NCBI GenBank assembly: GCA_003235435.1
Contig: QJWF01000191.1
Location: 1 to 8,931 of the forward strand
Length of the DNA stretch: 8,931 nt
Origin: Nitrosomonadales bacterium
GTDB taxonomy: Bacteria; Pseudomonadota; Gammaproteobacteria; Burkholderiales; Gallionellaceae
Direction of reading: 5' to 3'
Below are positions 1 through 6,806 of the stretch, piece after piece. The position numbers and the translations under genes are program-made. The notes beneath the pieces are model-generated. The model saw only the letters and a program-made list of their open reading frames with translations. It was not told the origin of the DNA and made no database searches. The first letter of the stretch is position 1; each line of letters opens with the position of its first letter.

Positions 1-59
1 TCGCTTGGCGACCATAGTGGACTGAAACCTGCCAGGCACAGTTATTTCACCAGATAAAA

Positions 60-64
60 AAGGA
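60..64 (+). promoter_or_regulatory. Ribosome binding site of the CBS-domain gene
   Basis: AAGGA lies 9 nt before the ATG at 74 and decides that start over the in-frame ATG at 86. I found no convincing -35/-10 pair in bases 1-73, so the promoter is either weak or lies left of the window. Confidence 0.6.
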
Positions 65-73
65 ATATCGGAT

Positions 74-628
74 ATGCCGAACACGATGTTGAAGCTGAAG
101 CCAAACGCAAAATTGAAATTAAATTCCGTTCAAAATGACCATCTTCCTATTCCCGGCTTCGAGCCGTGGTATGTGCGCGCGACAAATCCGGCATTATCTG
201 TAATGATTGATTTCCGGACGCGCTCCTCTGTTACGGTGGCCGAAATGGCTACTCTGGACGATGCGCTTGAGCACATGAAACACGCCGGCGTCAGATGCGC
301 GTTTGTCGTCGATGAAAATGAAAAAACCGTCGTAGGCATGCTAACTGCCTACGATATACTGGGGGAAAAACCGCAGCGACACATGCACTTTACCCGGCTC
401 AGCCACGACGAAGTACTGGTAAGGGACATCATGCAAAAGGTCAGGGACTGGAGTTTGGTCGATATCAATGACATAGAGCAATCAACTGTGGGGGATGTAC
501 TGGAAGTGTTCAATGAAACCGGGTTGACGCACCTGCCGGTGATGGAGACAACCGAGAACGGGGAAATACGTTTGCGCGGGCTGCTGTCATTTGCCAAGGT
601 AAAACGCCTACTGGCAAATCCGGGTTAA
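74..628 (+). CDS. Stand-alone two-CBS-domain protein
   Basis: A 184-residue protein made almost entirely of a tandem CBS pair (Bateman module), roughly residues 45-98 and 115-182. Such modules bind adenine nucleotides or related ligands and usually regulate a partner, but no effector domain is attached here, so the partner is unknown. CBS1 ends in GMLTAYDIL (residues 88-96), which fits the G-h-h-T/S-x-x-D ribose/phosphate-contact pattern with G88, T91 and D94. The matching stretch of CBS2, GLLSFAK (169-175), has Lys where the Asp should be. The N-terminus is lysine-rich (MLKLKPNAKLKLN, residues 5-17) with no signal peptide or membrane segment, so it is probably cytosolic. The ATG at 74 follows an AAGGA Shine-Dalgarno at 60-64 with a 9-nt spacer; an in-frame Met at residue 5 is a less likely start. 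It is convergent with hrpA and has no operon partner in view. The family is clear; the specific role is not. Confidence 0.85.
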   Translation: MPNTMLKLKPNAKLKLNSVQNDHLPIPGFEPWYVRATNPALSVMIDFRTRSSVTVAEMATLDDALEHMKHAGVRCAFVVDENEKTVVGMLTAYDILGEKPQRHMHFTRLSHDEVLVRDIMQKVRDWSLVDINDIEQSTVGDVLEVFNETGLTHLPVMETTENGEIRLRGLLSFAKVKRLLANPG

Positions 629-839
629 TCAGTAACCAGTTCTGCATTGGCAATGCACAAGACCCCTATCAAATCCATGCTTACTATAATCATGCGACAA
701 CCATCCGTTGCCATAACTCTGGCAACGATGAATGACAATGCACCGGTCGGCAGCATGATTTTCTGCTTGCGGCCTCGGTGGTGAATCTGAATCTGGTTAG
801 GTATGTTTCGAGAATCACAAAAGTTCATCGATTAGATTG
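629..839. other. Intergenic gap between convergent genes
   Basis: This gap separates the CBS gene stop (626-628) from the hrpA stop (840-842). It holds a 15-nt odd palindrome at 643-657 (TGCATT-GGC-AATGCA) and a larger inverted repeat at 702-730, listed separately. The octamer CAATGCAC occurs at both 651-658 and 736-743. No T-tract follows either hairpin, so neither is a classical intrinsic terminator. A 67-codon minus-strand open frame spans 625-828, but I see no family resemblance and no ribosome binding site that supports it as a gene. Confidence 0.5.
702..730. repeat. Inverted repeat between convergent genes
   Basis: CGTTGCCA (706-713) and TGGCAACG (720-727) form a perfect 8-bp stem around a 6-nt loop. 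CAT (702-704) and ATG (728-730) extend it by three pairs if C705 is bulged out. Its place between two converging genes suggests RNA 3'-end formation or stabilisation for either transcript. There is no U-run on either side, so termination would have to be Rho-assisted, or the hairpin could mark processed ends. Confidence 0.5.
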
Positions 840-3800
840 CTAGCCGTTGATTCCGGACAGCATCTTTTCCAGACGCTTGACTGATACGATTACCGGTGTC
901 TTCAACTCCTGCGCAAACAGCGATACACGTAGTTCCTGCAACATCCAGCCAAAATCTTCTACGCGCCGATCCTCATTGCCCAGTTTTGCCTGACGCAGCT
1001 TTTGCCATGCCTGTATCAGCGGTTGCAATTGAGCCATGCACAATGCATCGCGCGCAGCATTGTTGCGCAATTTTTCAATGCGCAGGACGATCGCCCTGAG
1101 ATAGCGCGGCACATGCTGGAGGCGTTCATAAGGCGTATCTGCGATAAAACGATTGTGCAACAACCAATCGAGTTGGTCACGCACATCCTGCTGCGCTCGT
1201 GCGTTCGCTTTGATTTGCGGAAGATTCTTCTGCACGGCATGAAATTCGCCTAACACGTTGCCCACCAGCCGCGCGAGTTCCTGCGCGATAAGCAGCAGGC
1301 GGTTTTTGGCCTCCTTGCCTCGCTCGATAAATTCTTTCTCATTTTCTGGCAAAGGGTCTTTCAGGCAGCACCGCTCGAAGGTCTTCGCTAGGATCTGTTG
1401 ATGAAGCTCCTGCTGAGTTCCAAAAGGCATGAAAAGCATGCCTAGCCGCTGGGCGTCAGGCAGATTCTTCTCCATATACTTCGCTTGCTCCTTCAGCAGC
1501 AACATGAACAAGCGGCAAAGCCCGCCGCGATGAGCCTCCCGTGCAGCGTCTCGCGTATCGAAGGCGCGCAGCACCACCGAATCACCTTCGTCCACCAGCG
1601 CGTTGTATAGCATGACACTCTGGCCAGCGCGTTTGACCATGCTGGTCTCGGCAAAGTCTCCGAAACTCCACGAGGTGAACTTCTGACCTGAAGCGGACTC
1701 TCCTTTTCCTTCCGCCCTATCGGCGAATGAAGCAGTTGGGCGAGGCGCAAACTCTGCGTGCAACTGGGAAAGGTTACGCGACATGCCAAGCTGCCGGCCA
1801 TGTTCATCCACGACACGAAAGTTCATCAGCAGGTGGGGTGGCAACTGCTCAACCCTGAACGAATCCAGAGGAATATCAATCTGTTTCCGCTCCCGTATGT
1901 AGCGCGCCAGCGCCTGTAACAACGGCGTGTTTGAGGCAAGCACTTCGCTACAAAAAACGGCTGCGAATTCAGGTACCGGCACCAAATGACGGCGCAACCT
2001 CTGCGGCAGGGTTTTGATCAGTTGCACAACCTTCTCCGCCAGAATGCCCGGGACCAGCCATTCACAGCGCGCAACGCTCACCTGGTTAATCAGAGCCAAA
2101 GGCACGGTTAGTGTGATGCCGTCATCACTCCTGCCAGGCGAGAAATTGTATCTGAGTGCAAAGTTGACATTGTCGATTTTCAACTGTGGCGGAAACTGAT
2201 CTGTGGTGATGCCAGCCGCCTCATGGCGCATCAGATCGGCCTTTTTCAGATACAGCAGTTTCGCGTCGACGTGCTCTGCCTCCTTGCGCCAATGCTCGAA
2301 TGCCGCGCCGTTGTGGATATCTACCGGAATAAGGCTGTCGTAGAATGAAAAAATCAGCTCTTCGTCCACCAGTACATCGGGACGGCGCGACTTGTGCTCC
2401 AGTGCCTCGATCTCGGCAATCAGTTTCCGGTTATGCGCAAAGAAATGCGCGCGCGTCTCAAATTCACCAGCTACGAGCGCTTGGCGAATGAACACCTCGC
2501 GTGAATCGCTGGCATTCATTGGACCGTAATGCACGCGCTTCCTCGGGTTGATGATCAAACCGAACAGCGTGCTGCGCTCGTAGGCCACGACTTGCGCGGC
2601 CTTCTTCTCCCAATGCGGATCGTAATAGTGCCGCTTGATCAGATGGCCGCCTGTTTCCTCGAGCCATTCCGGTTCGATGCGCGCGACGCAGCGGGCATAC
2701 AGACGGTGGGTCTCGACCAACTCCGCCGCCATCACCCACTTCGTGCCTTTTTTCGCCAGAACGGAATTCGACGCGATCAGGAACTTTGTGCCGCGCGCAC
2801 CAAGATATTCATTGCTCTCCACGCTCTTCATGCCGATGCCGCCAAGCAGTCCGCACAGCAGGGCTTTGTGGATCTGCTCATAGGTCGCGGGTCGTTCATT
2901 GCCGCGCATCCCCATCTCGGCGGTCTGTGCGTGCAACTGCTGGTGCAACTCGCGCCACTCGCGCAGGCGCAACGGCGACAGAAAGTTCCTGCGGCACTCT
3001 TCCGCCAGCAGTCGTTTAGACTTCTTGTGCGCTACAGCCTGCTCGAACCATCCCCAGATCTTCAGGTATGCCAGGAAATCGGATCGCTCATCGGCAAAGC
3101 ATTTGTGTGCAGCGTCCGCCGCGTCCTGCCGGTCCAGCGGCCGTTCACGCGAATCCTGCACCGACAACGCGCTGGCGATGATCAATATTTCCGTCAGACA
3201 GTGATATTGCCGCCCTGCCAGCAACAGGCGCGCAATCTTCGGATCTAAGGGGAGCCTTGCCAGTTCATGTCCGAGCCTGGTCAATCTTCGCGCTTCATCT
3301 ATCGCCCCAAGTTCTGCAAGCAACTGATAGCCGTCTGCGACCATCCTCTGAGTAGGCGCTTCGATAAACGGGAATTCCTGGACGTCGCCGAGATCGAGCG
3401 CGCTCATGCGCAGGATCACGGTGGCCAGCGATACGCGGAATATTTCAGGGTCGGTAAACTCTGTGCGCTGCAAAAAATCCGCCTCTTCAAACAAGCGGAT
3501 GCATACGCCATTCATAACCCGTCCGCAGCGCCCGGCTCGCTGGTTGGCGGCGGCACGAGAGATTTTTTCGATGTGCAACTGCTCGACCTTCTGCCGGATA
3601 CTGTAACGATTCACCCGCGCCAATCCGCAGTCGATCACGTAACCGATGTTGGGCACGGTCAATGAAGTCTCTGCAACATTGGTTGCCAACACCACGCGAC
3701 GCTGTCCGCCGGTCTTGAATACCCTGTCCTGTTCAACTGCAGAAAGCCTCGAAAATAGCGGCAAAACTTCGATACGCTTGGGGTGATGCTTGCGCAAAAT

Positions 3801-4589
3801 TTCTGCGGTATCGCGTATCTCGCGCTCGCCGGGCAAAAACACCAGTACGTCACCGCGCAAACCATCGGCAGCGAGTTCATCGAGAGCGGAACTGACTGCC
3901 TGTGGCACATCCAGAGTTTCGCCTTCCTCGCTTACCTGCAACGGTCGATATCTCATCTCGACAGGGTAGCTGCGCCCGGACACTTCCACGATCTGTGCGC
4001 CGAAATGTTTCGCGAAGCGCTCGGCATCAAGCGTCGCGGAAGTAATGATGAGCTTGAGGTCGGGCCTGCGAGGCAACAATCGCTTGAGATAGCCAAGCAA
4101 AAAGTCGATGTTCAAACTGCGCTCGTGCGCCTCGTCGATGATGAGCGTATCGTAATTCTTCAACGACGGATCACTGTGAATCTCAGCCAACAATATTCCG
4201 TCAGTCATCAGCTTGATGCTGGTGTCGAGAGACACCTTGTCGTTGAACCGTACCTTGTAGCCGACCGCGCCACCCAATTCGGTTTTCAATTCAAACGCGA
4301 TGCGCGACGCCACGGTACGCGCCGCTACCCGGCGCGGCTGGGTATGGCCCATGACGCCAAGCACACCCCGGCCCAGCGTCAAACAGATTTTAGGCAACTG
4401 CGTGGTCTTGCCAGATCCGGTCTCACCGCACACGATCACCACCTGATGCTCGCCGATCGCACGTGCCAGTTCCGCGCGCTTGCTTACCACCGGCAGGTCT
4501 GCAGGAAACTCGATTGCAGAAAGAGAATCAAGACGCGCCTTGCGGCGCAATGCACTCGCGTTCAACAAAGCATTCAGGATTGAAACCAC
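840..4589 (-). CDS. hrpA: ATP-dependent RNA helicase HrpA (DEAH box)
   Basis: A 1249-residue SF2 DEAH/RHA helicase that uses ATP to remodel RNA. In E. coli, HrpA has been linked to mRNA processing and to rescue of stalled or collided ribosomes. Visible motifs: Walker A GETGSGKTT (55-63), DEAH (152-155), SAT (184-186), TNVAETSLTVP (303-313) and QRAGRCGR (350-357). A helicase-associated HA2 region follows at about 440-530, then an OB-like segment at about 576-645 (GGIGMKS..., KWVMAAELVET). The long C-terminal part, from about 670 to the end, fits the DUF3418 region specific to HrpA and separates it from HrpB. Length is slightly under the ~1300 aa of E. coli HrpA, mostly from a shorter N-terminus. 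The start is a GTG at 4587-4589. An in-frame TAA lies about ten codons upstream with no better start between, an overlapping ATG at 4589-4591 is out of frame, and the Shine-Dalgarno is poor. No frameshift or missing motif is seen. It follows the rpoD-tRNA unit in the same direction. Confidence 0.95.
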   Translation of the reverse strand: MVSILNALLNASALRRKARLDSLSAIEFPADLPVVSKRAELARAIGEHQVVIVCGETGSGKTTQLPKICLTLGRGVLGVMGHTQPRRVAARTVASRIAFELKTELGGAVGYKVRFNDKVSLDTSIKLMTDGILLAEIHSDPSLKNYDTLIIDEAHERSLNIDFLLGYLKRLLPRRPDLKLIITSATLDAERFAKHFGAQIVEVSGRSYPVEMRYRPLQVSEEGETLDVPQAVSSALDELAADGLRGDVLVFLPGEREIRDTAEILRKHHPKRIEVLPLFSRLSAVEQDRVFKTGGQRRVVLATNVAETSLTVPNIGYVIDCGLARVNRYSIRQKVEQLHIEKISRAAANQRAGRCGRVMNGVCIRLFEEADFLQRTEFTDPEIFRVSLATVILRMSALDLGDVQEFPFIEAPTQRMVADGYQLLAELGAIDEARRLTRLGHELARLPLDPKIARLLLAGRQYHCLTEILIIASALSVQDSRERPLDRQDAADAAHKCFADERSDFLAYLKIWGWFEQAVAHKKSKRLLAEECRRNFLSPLRLREWRELHQQLHAQTAEMGMRGNERPATYEQIHKALLCGLLGGIGMKSVESNEYLGARGTKFLIASNSVLAKKGTKWVMAAELVETHRLYARCVARIEPEWLEETGGHLIKRHYYDPHWEKKAAQVVAYERSTLFGLIINPRKRVHYGPMNASDSREVFIRQALVAGEFETRAHFFAHNRKLIAEIEALEHKSRRPDVLVDEELIFSFYDSLIPVDIHNGAAFEHWRKEAEHVDAKLLYLKKADLMRHEAAGITTDQFPPQLKIDNVNFALRYNFSPGRSDDGITLTVPLALINQVSVARCEWLVPGILAEKVVQLIKTLPQRLRRHLVPVPEFAAVFCSEVLASNTPLLQALARYIRERKQIDIPLDSFRVEQLPPHLLMNFRVVDEHGRQLGMSRNLSQLHAEFAPRPTASFADRAEGKGESASGQKFTSWSFGDFAETSMVKRAGQSVMLYNALVDEGDSVVLRAFDTRDAAREAHRGGLCRLFMLLLKEQAKYMEKNLPDAQRLGMLFMPFGTQQELHQQILAKTFERCCLKDPLPENEKEFIERGKEAKNRLLLIAQELARLVGNVLGEFHAVQKNLPQIKANARAQQDVRDQLDWLLHNRFIADTPYERLQHVPRYLRAIVLRIEKLRNNAARDALCMAQLQPLIQAWQKLRQAKLGNEDRRVEDFGWMLQELRVSLFAQELKTPVIVSVKRLEKMLSGING

Positions 4590-4619
4590 ATAGAAGTTAA
4601 AGGGATTCGGACGAGGTTA

Positions 4620-4648
4620 ATTATGCAGCCTTCAATACCAGACTAAAA
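4620..4648 (-). promoter_or_regulatory. Possible hrpA promoter (weak)
   Basis: On the minus strand a CATAAT hexamer (4625-4620) matches TATAAT at 5 of 6 positions and lies about 30 nt before the hrpA GTG. No good -35 sits at 16-18 nt; the nearest is a T-rich TTTTAG/TTTAGT around 4642-4648. It lies just past the hairpin at 4653-4678, where a new promoter would be expected if that hairpin ends the rpoD-tRNA transcript. Read-through from rpoD is an equally open possibility. Confidence 0.3.
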
Positions 4649-4678
4649 TCGAAACGGCCCGCATTGTCGCAAGCCGTT
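4649..4678 (-). terminator. Hairpin terminator after rpoD-tRNA
   Basis: Read on the minus strand, AACGGCUUGC (4678-4669) pairs with GCGGGCCGUU (4662-4653) around a 6-nt loop, giving ten pairs including two U-G wobbles. On the plus strand those wobbles become C-A mismatches, so the hairpin is best formed in the tRNA-side transcript. The downstream tail (UUUCGAUUUU) is only moderately U-rich. Upstream lies an A6 run which, on the plus strand, gives a T6 tail after a 6-bp core stem, so weak bidirectional action is possible. It starts 6 nt beyond the encoded CCA of the tRNA. Confidence 0.6.
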
Positions 4679-4684
4679 GTTTTT

Positions 4685-4761
4685 TGGTGGGTCGTGCTGG
4701 ACTCGAACCAGCGACCAAAGGATTATGAGTCCTCTGCTCTAACCAACTGAGCTAACGACCC
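4685..4761 (-). tRNA. tRNA with CAU anticodon, probably tRNA-Ile2
   Basis: A complete cloverleaf reads on the minus strand. The acceptor stem is GGGTCGT/ACGACCC, the D arm GCTC...GAGC, the anticodon stem-loop GAGGA-CTCATAA-TCCTT with anticodon CAT, the T arm GCTGG-TTCGAGT-CCAGC, and the 3' end A73 plus an encoded CCA (4687-4685). CAT anticodons belong to elongator Met, initiator Met, or the minor Ile tRNA whose C34 is changed to lysidine by TilS so that it reads AUA. The first acceptor pair (G1-C72) is closed, which excludes the initiator. The variable loop TGGTC and the T stem GCTGG/CCAGC match my memory of E. coli tRNA-Ile2 better than its tRNA-Met. T4-A69 is Met-like while C5-G68 is Ile2-like, so the isotype is not certain. 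The 5' end is 8 nt after the rpoD stop, implying co-transcription and release by RNase P from the rpoD mRNA. Confidence 0.93.
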
Positions 4762-4769
4762 ATAAAGAA

Positions 4770-6707
4770 CTAGTCTTCACTATCGAGAAAACTCTTGAGT
4801 TTTTCCGAACGAGATGGGTGGCGCAGCTTGCGCAGGGCTTTGGCCTCGATCTGCCGGATGCGTTCACGTGTGACATCGAATTGCTTGCCGACCTCCTCTA
4901 GCGTGTGGTCGGTATTCATTTCGATGCCGAAGCGCATCCTCAACACCTTTGCCTCGCGCTGTGTCAAACTATCCAAAATGTCGGAAGTGGCTCCGCGAAG
5001 ACTCTCGTAGATTGCCGCATCGATCGGAACAGTGGTATGCGCGTCTTCTATGAAATCTCCGAGATGGGAATCATCGTCGTCGCCCACGGGTGTTTCCATC
5101 GAGATCGGCTCTTTCGCGATCTTGAAGATCTTGCGGATCTTGTCTTCCGGCATCTCCATTTTGGACACCAAAGTAGCAACGTCCGGCTCCAGTCCGGTCT
5201 CCTGCATGATCTGCCGTGAGATGCGATTCATCTTGTTGATGGTCTCGATCATGTGCACGGGAATACGGATTGTACGGGCCTGGTCAGCAATGGAACGGGT
5301 AATAGCCTGGCGTATCCACCATGTCGCATATGTCGAAAATTTGTAGCCCCGGCGATATTCGAACTTGTCGACAGCCTTCATAAGACCGATATTTCCTTCC
5401 TGGATCAGATCGAGGAATTGCAGGCCGCGATTGGTATATTTTTTTGCAATGGATATCACCAGCCGCAGATTTGCCTCGATCATGTCGCGCTTGGCACGAC
5501 GGGCCTTGGCTTCGCCGTTGGTCATCTGCCGGTTGATCTCTTTCAGGTCGCGGATCGGGATACCAACGCGCTGTTGCAGGTCCAGCAAGCGCTGCTGTTG
5601 TTCCACGATTGCGTGCTGGTACCGGCCCAACGTTTCAGAGTAAGGCTTTTTGGACTTCAGCTCACTTACCACCCATTGCAGATTGCCTTCGTTATCCGGA
5701 AAAGATTTGATGAAGTACGGGCGGGGCATCTTGCCCTTGGTGACGCACATATCCTGAATGCTGCGCTCGCTGCGCCGGACCTCCTCGACCAGACCGCGCA
5801 TCGTGTCACACAAAGCATCCACCTGCTTGGCCGAAAAGCGGAATTTCATCAACTCGTCGGAGATACCGTTCTGAAGTTTGTCGTACTGTTTGCTGCGATA
5901 ACCATATTTCTCGTAAGCCTTGCCAATCTTGGTAAACAAGCCGGCAATCACGTCAAATCGCTCCAGCGCACTGGCCTTCAGCAGCGCAAGATTCGCGGCT
6001 GCGACTGCCGCTGCAGCCGCGGCGGCGGCTTCCTCATCCTCTTCTTCTCCAGATCCCTCTTCTTCGACCTGTTCTGCCACTTCTTCGCTCCCCGGGCCCA
6101 TCCCGGTATCATCCTCGACATCAACGAACCCATCGATCAGTTCGTCTATGCGCATCTGATCGTTCCTGATCTTTTCGACCAGCGAAAGGATTTCGGCTAT
6201 CGTTGCCGGGCACATGGAGATCGCCTGAATCATGTGCTTCAGGCCTTCTTCGATACGCTTGGCAATCTCGATTTCTTTTTCGCGGGTAAGCAATTCGACC
6301 GTGCCCATCTCGCGCATATACATACGCACCGGGTCTGTAGTGCGGCCAAATTCAGAGTCCACTGTGGAAAGGGCGGCCTCTGCCTCTTCCACCGCGTCTT
6401 CATCCGCTGCCGCCGGCGCGGCATCTGTCATTATCAGCGTTTCGGCATCAGGAGCCACATCGCATACCGACACACCCATCTCATTGATCATGCTGACCAC
6501 GCCTTCAATCTGCTCGACTTCAAGCATATCCGGCAAATGATCGTTGATTTCCGCATAAGTCAGATAGCCGCGCTCCTTGCCCAGTACTATCAGGGCCTTC
6601 AGGCGCGTACGACGTGCCTCGATATCCTGTTGCTGGTCAACAACCGGTTGAACAACGACTTCGTCTTGTTTTTTGCTCGATTTCTTCTTGTCTCTAGGCT
6701 TTGCCAT
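4770..6707 (-). CDS. rpoD: RNA polymerase primary sigma factor RpoD (sigma-70)
   Basis: A 645-residue housekeeping sigma factor that gives RNA polymerase its specificity for -10/-35 promoters and opens DNA. Regions visible: 1.1 at about 30-95 ([20 protein letters not shown]), 1.2 at about 123-155 ([11 protein letters not shown]), and a non-conserved insert at about 156-400. Region 2 spans about 405-480, with [20 protein letters not shown] (431-450) and [20 protein letters not shown] (455-474). Region 3 covers about 486-565. Region 4 covers about 580-640, with the helix-turn-helix [20 protein letters not shown] (606-625). The insert holds an acidic run followed by 8 Ala, Val and 3 Ala (about 217-238). 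The ATG at 6707 has a weak GGGA Shine-Dalgarno about 9 nt upstream. It lies 97 nt after dnaG and 8 nt before a tRNA, in macromolecular-synthesis-operon order. All essential regions are intact. Confidence 0.98.
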   Translation of the reverse strand: MAKPRDKKKSSKKQDEVVVQPVVDQQQDIEARRTRLKALIVLGKERGYLTYAEINDHLPDMLEVEQIEGVVSMINEMGVSVCDVAPDAETLIMTDAAPAAADEDAVEEAEAALSTVDSEFGRTTDPVRMYMREMGTVELLTREKEIEIAKRIEEGLKHMIQAISMCPATIAEILSLVEKIRNDQMRIDELIDGFVDVEDDTGMGPGSEEVAEQVEEEGSGEEEDEEAAAAAAAAVAAANLALLKASALERFDVIAGLFTKIGKAYEKYGYRSKQYDKLQNGISDELMKFRFSAKQVDALCDTMRGLVEEVRRSERSIQDMCVTKGKMPRPYFIKSFPDNEGNLQWVVSELKSKKPYSETLGRYQHAIVEQQQRLLDLQQRVGIPIRDLKEINRQMTNGEAKARRAKRDMIEANLRLVISIAKKYTNRGLQFLDLIQEGNIGLMKAVDKFEYRRGYKFSTYATWWIRQAITRSIADQARTIRIPVHMIETINKMNRISRQIMQETGLEPDVATLVSKMEMPEDKIRKIFKIAKEPISMETPVGDDDDSHLGDFIEDAHTTVPIDAAIYESLRGATSDILDSLTQREAKVLRMRFGIEMNTDHTLEEVGKQFDVTRERIRQIEAKALRKLRHPSRSEKLKSFLDSED

Positions 6708-6745
6708 TTTTCAGATTCCCAATTGCCAAGGCGCCAATAATATGG

Positions 6746-6771
6746 CCGCCGAAAAGCGGCGGAGTATACCA
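6746..6771 (-). promoter_or_regulatory. Candidate extended -10 promoter and hairpin before rpoD
   Basis: On the minus strand TGGTATACT (6771-6763) is an extended -10 (TGnTATAAT with one mismatch). The base 17 nt upstream gives no recognisable -35, which extended -10 promoters can tolerate. Directly after it lies a perfect hairpin, CCGCCG (6762-6757), loop CTTTT, CGGCGG (6751-6746). A start 6-7 nt past the -10 would fall at 6757-6756, at the end of the 5' arm. The hairpin would therefore form only in RNA reading through from dnaG. No U-run follows, so it is not a standard terminator. It may protect or process the rpoD part of a longer mRNA. This is inference from sequence alone. Confidence 0.4.
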
Positions 6772-6806
6772 GATTCCGCCTGAAATTTCCTTAACTTGCT
6801 CGCAGC

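Noticed and set aside
625..828. A 67-codon minus-strand frame between hrpA and the CBS gene
   Set aside because: It has no recognised homology and no clear ribosome binding site, and it overlaps the inverted repeats and the CBS stop.
3783..4583. A 266-codon plus-strand open frame opposite the hrpA helicase core, and another of 239 codons at 2529-3248
   Set aside because: Both mirror conserved helicase codons, and their translations are rich in Arg/His/Gln with no family likeness.
4679..4685. T6 run after the 4653-4678 hairpin as a plus-strand intrinsic terminator
   Set aside because: There is no plus-strand gene to terminate, and on that strand two C-A mismatches break the stem. The minus-strand reading fits better.
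5253..6740. A 495-codon open frame on the plus strand, antisense to rpoD
   Set aside because: It lies opposite a clearly real sigma-factor gene in a codon-biased region, shows no recognisable domain and has no supporting start context. Long antisense frames are expected there.
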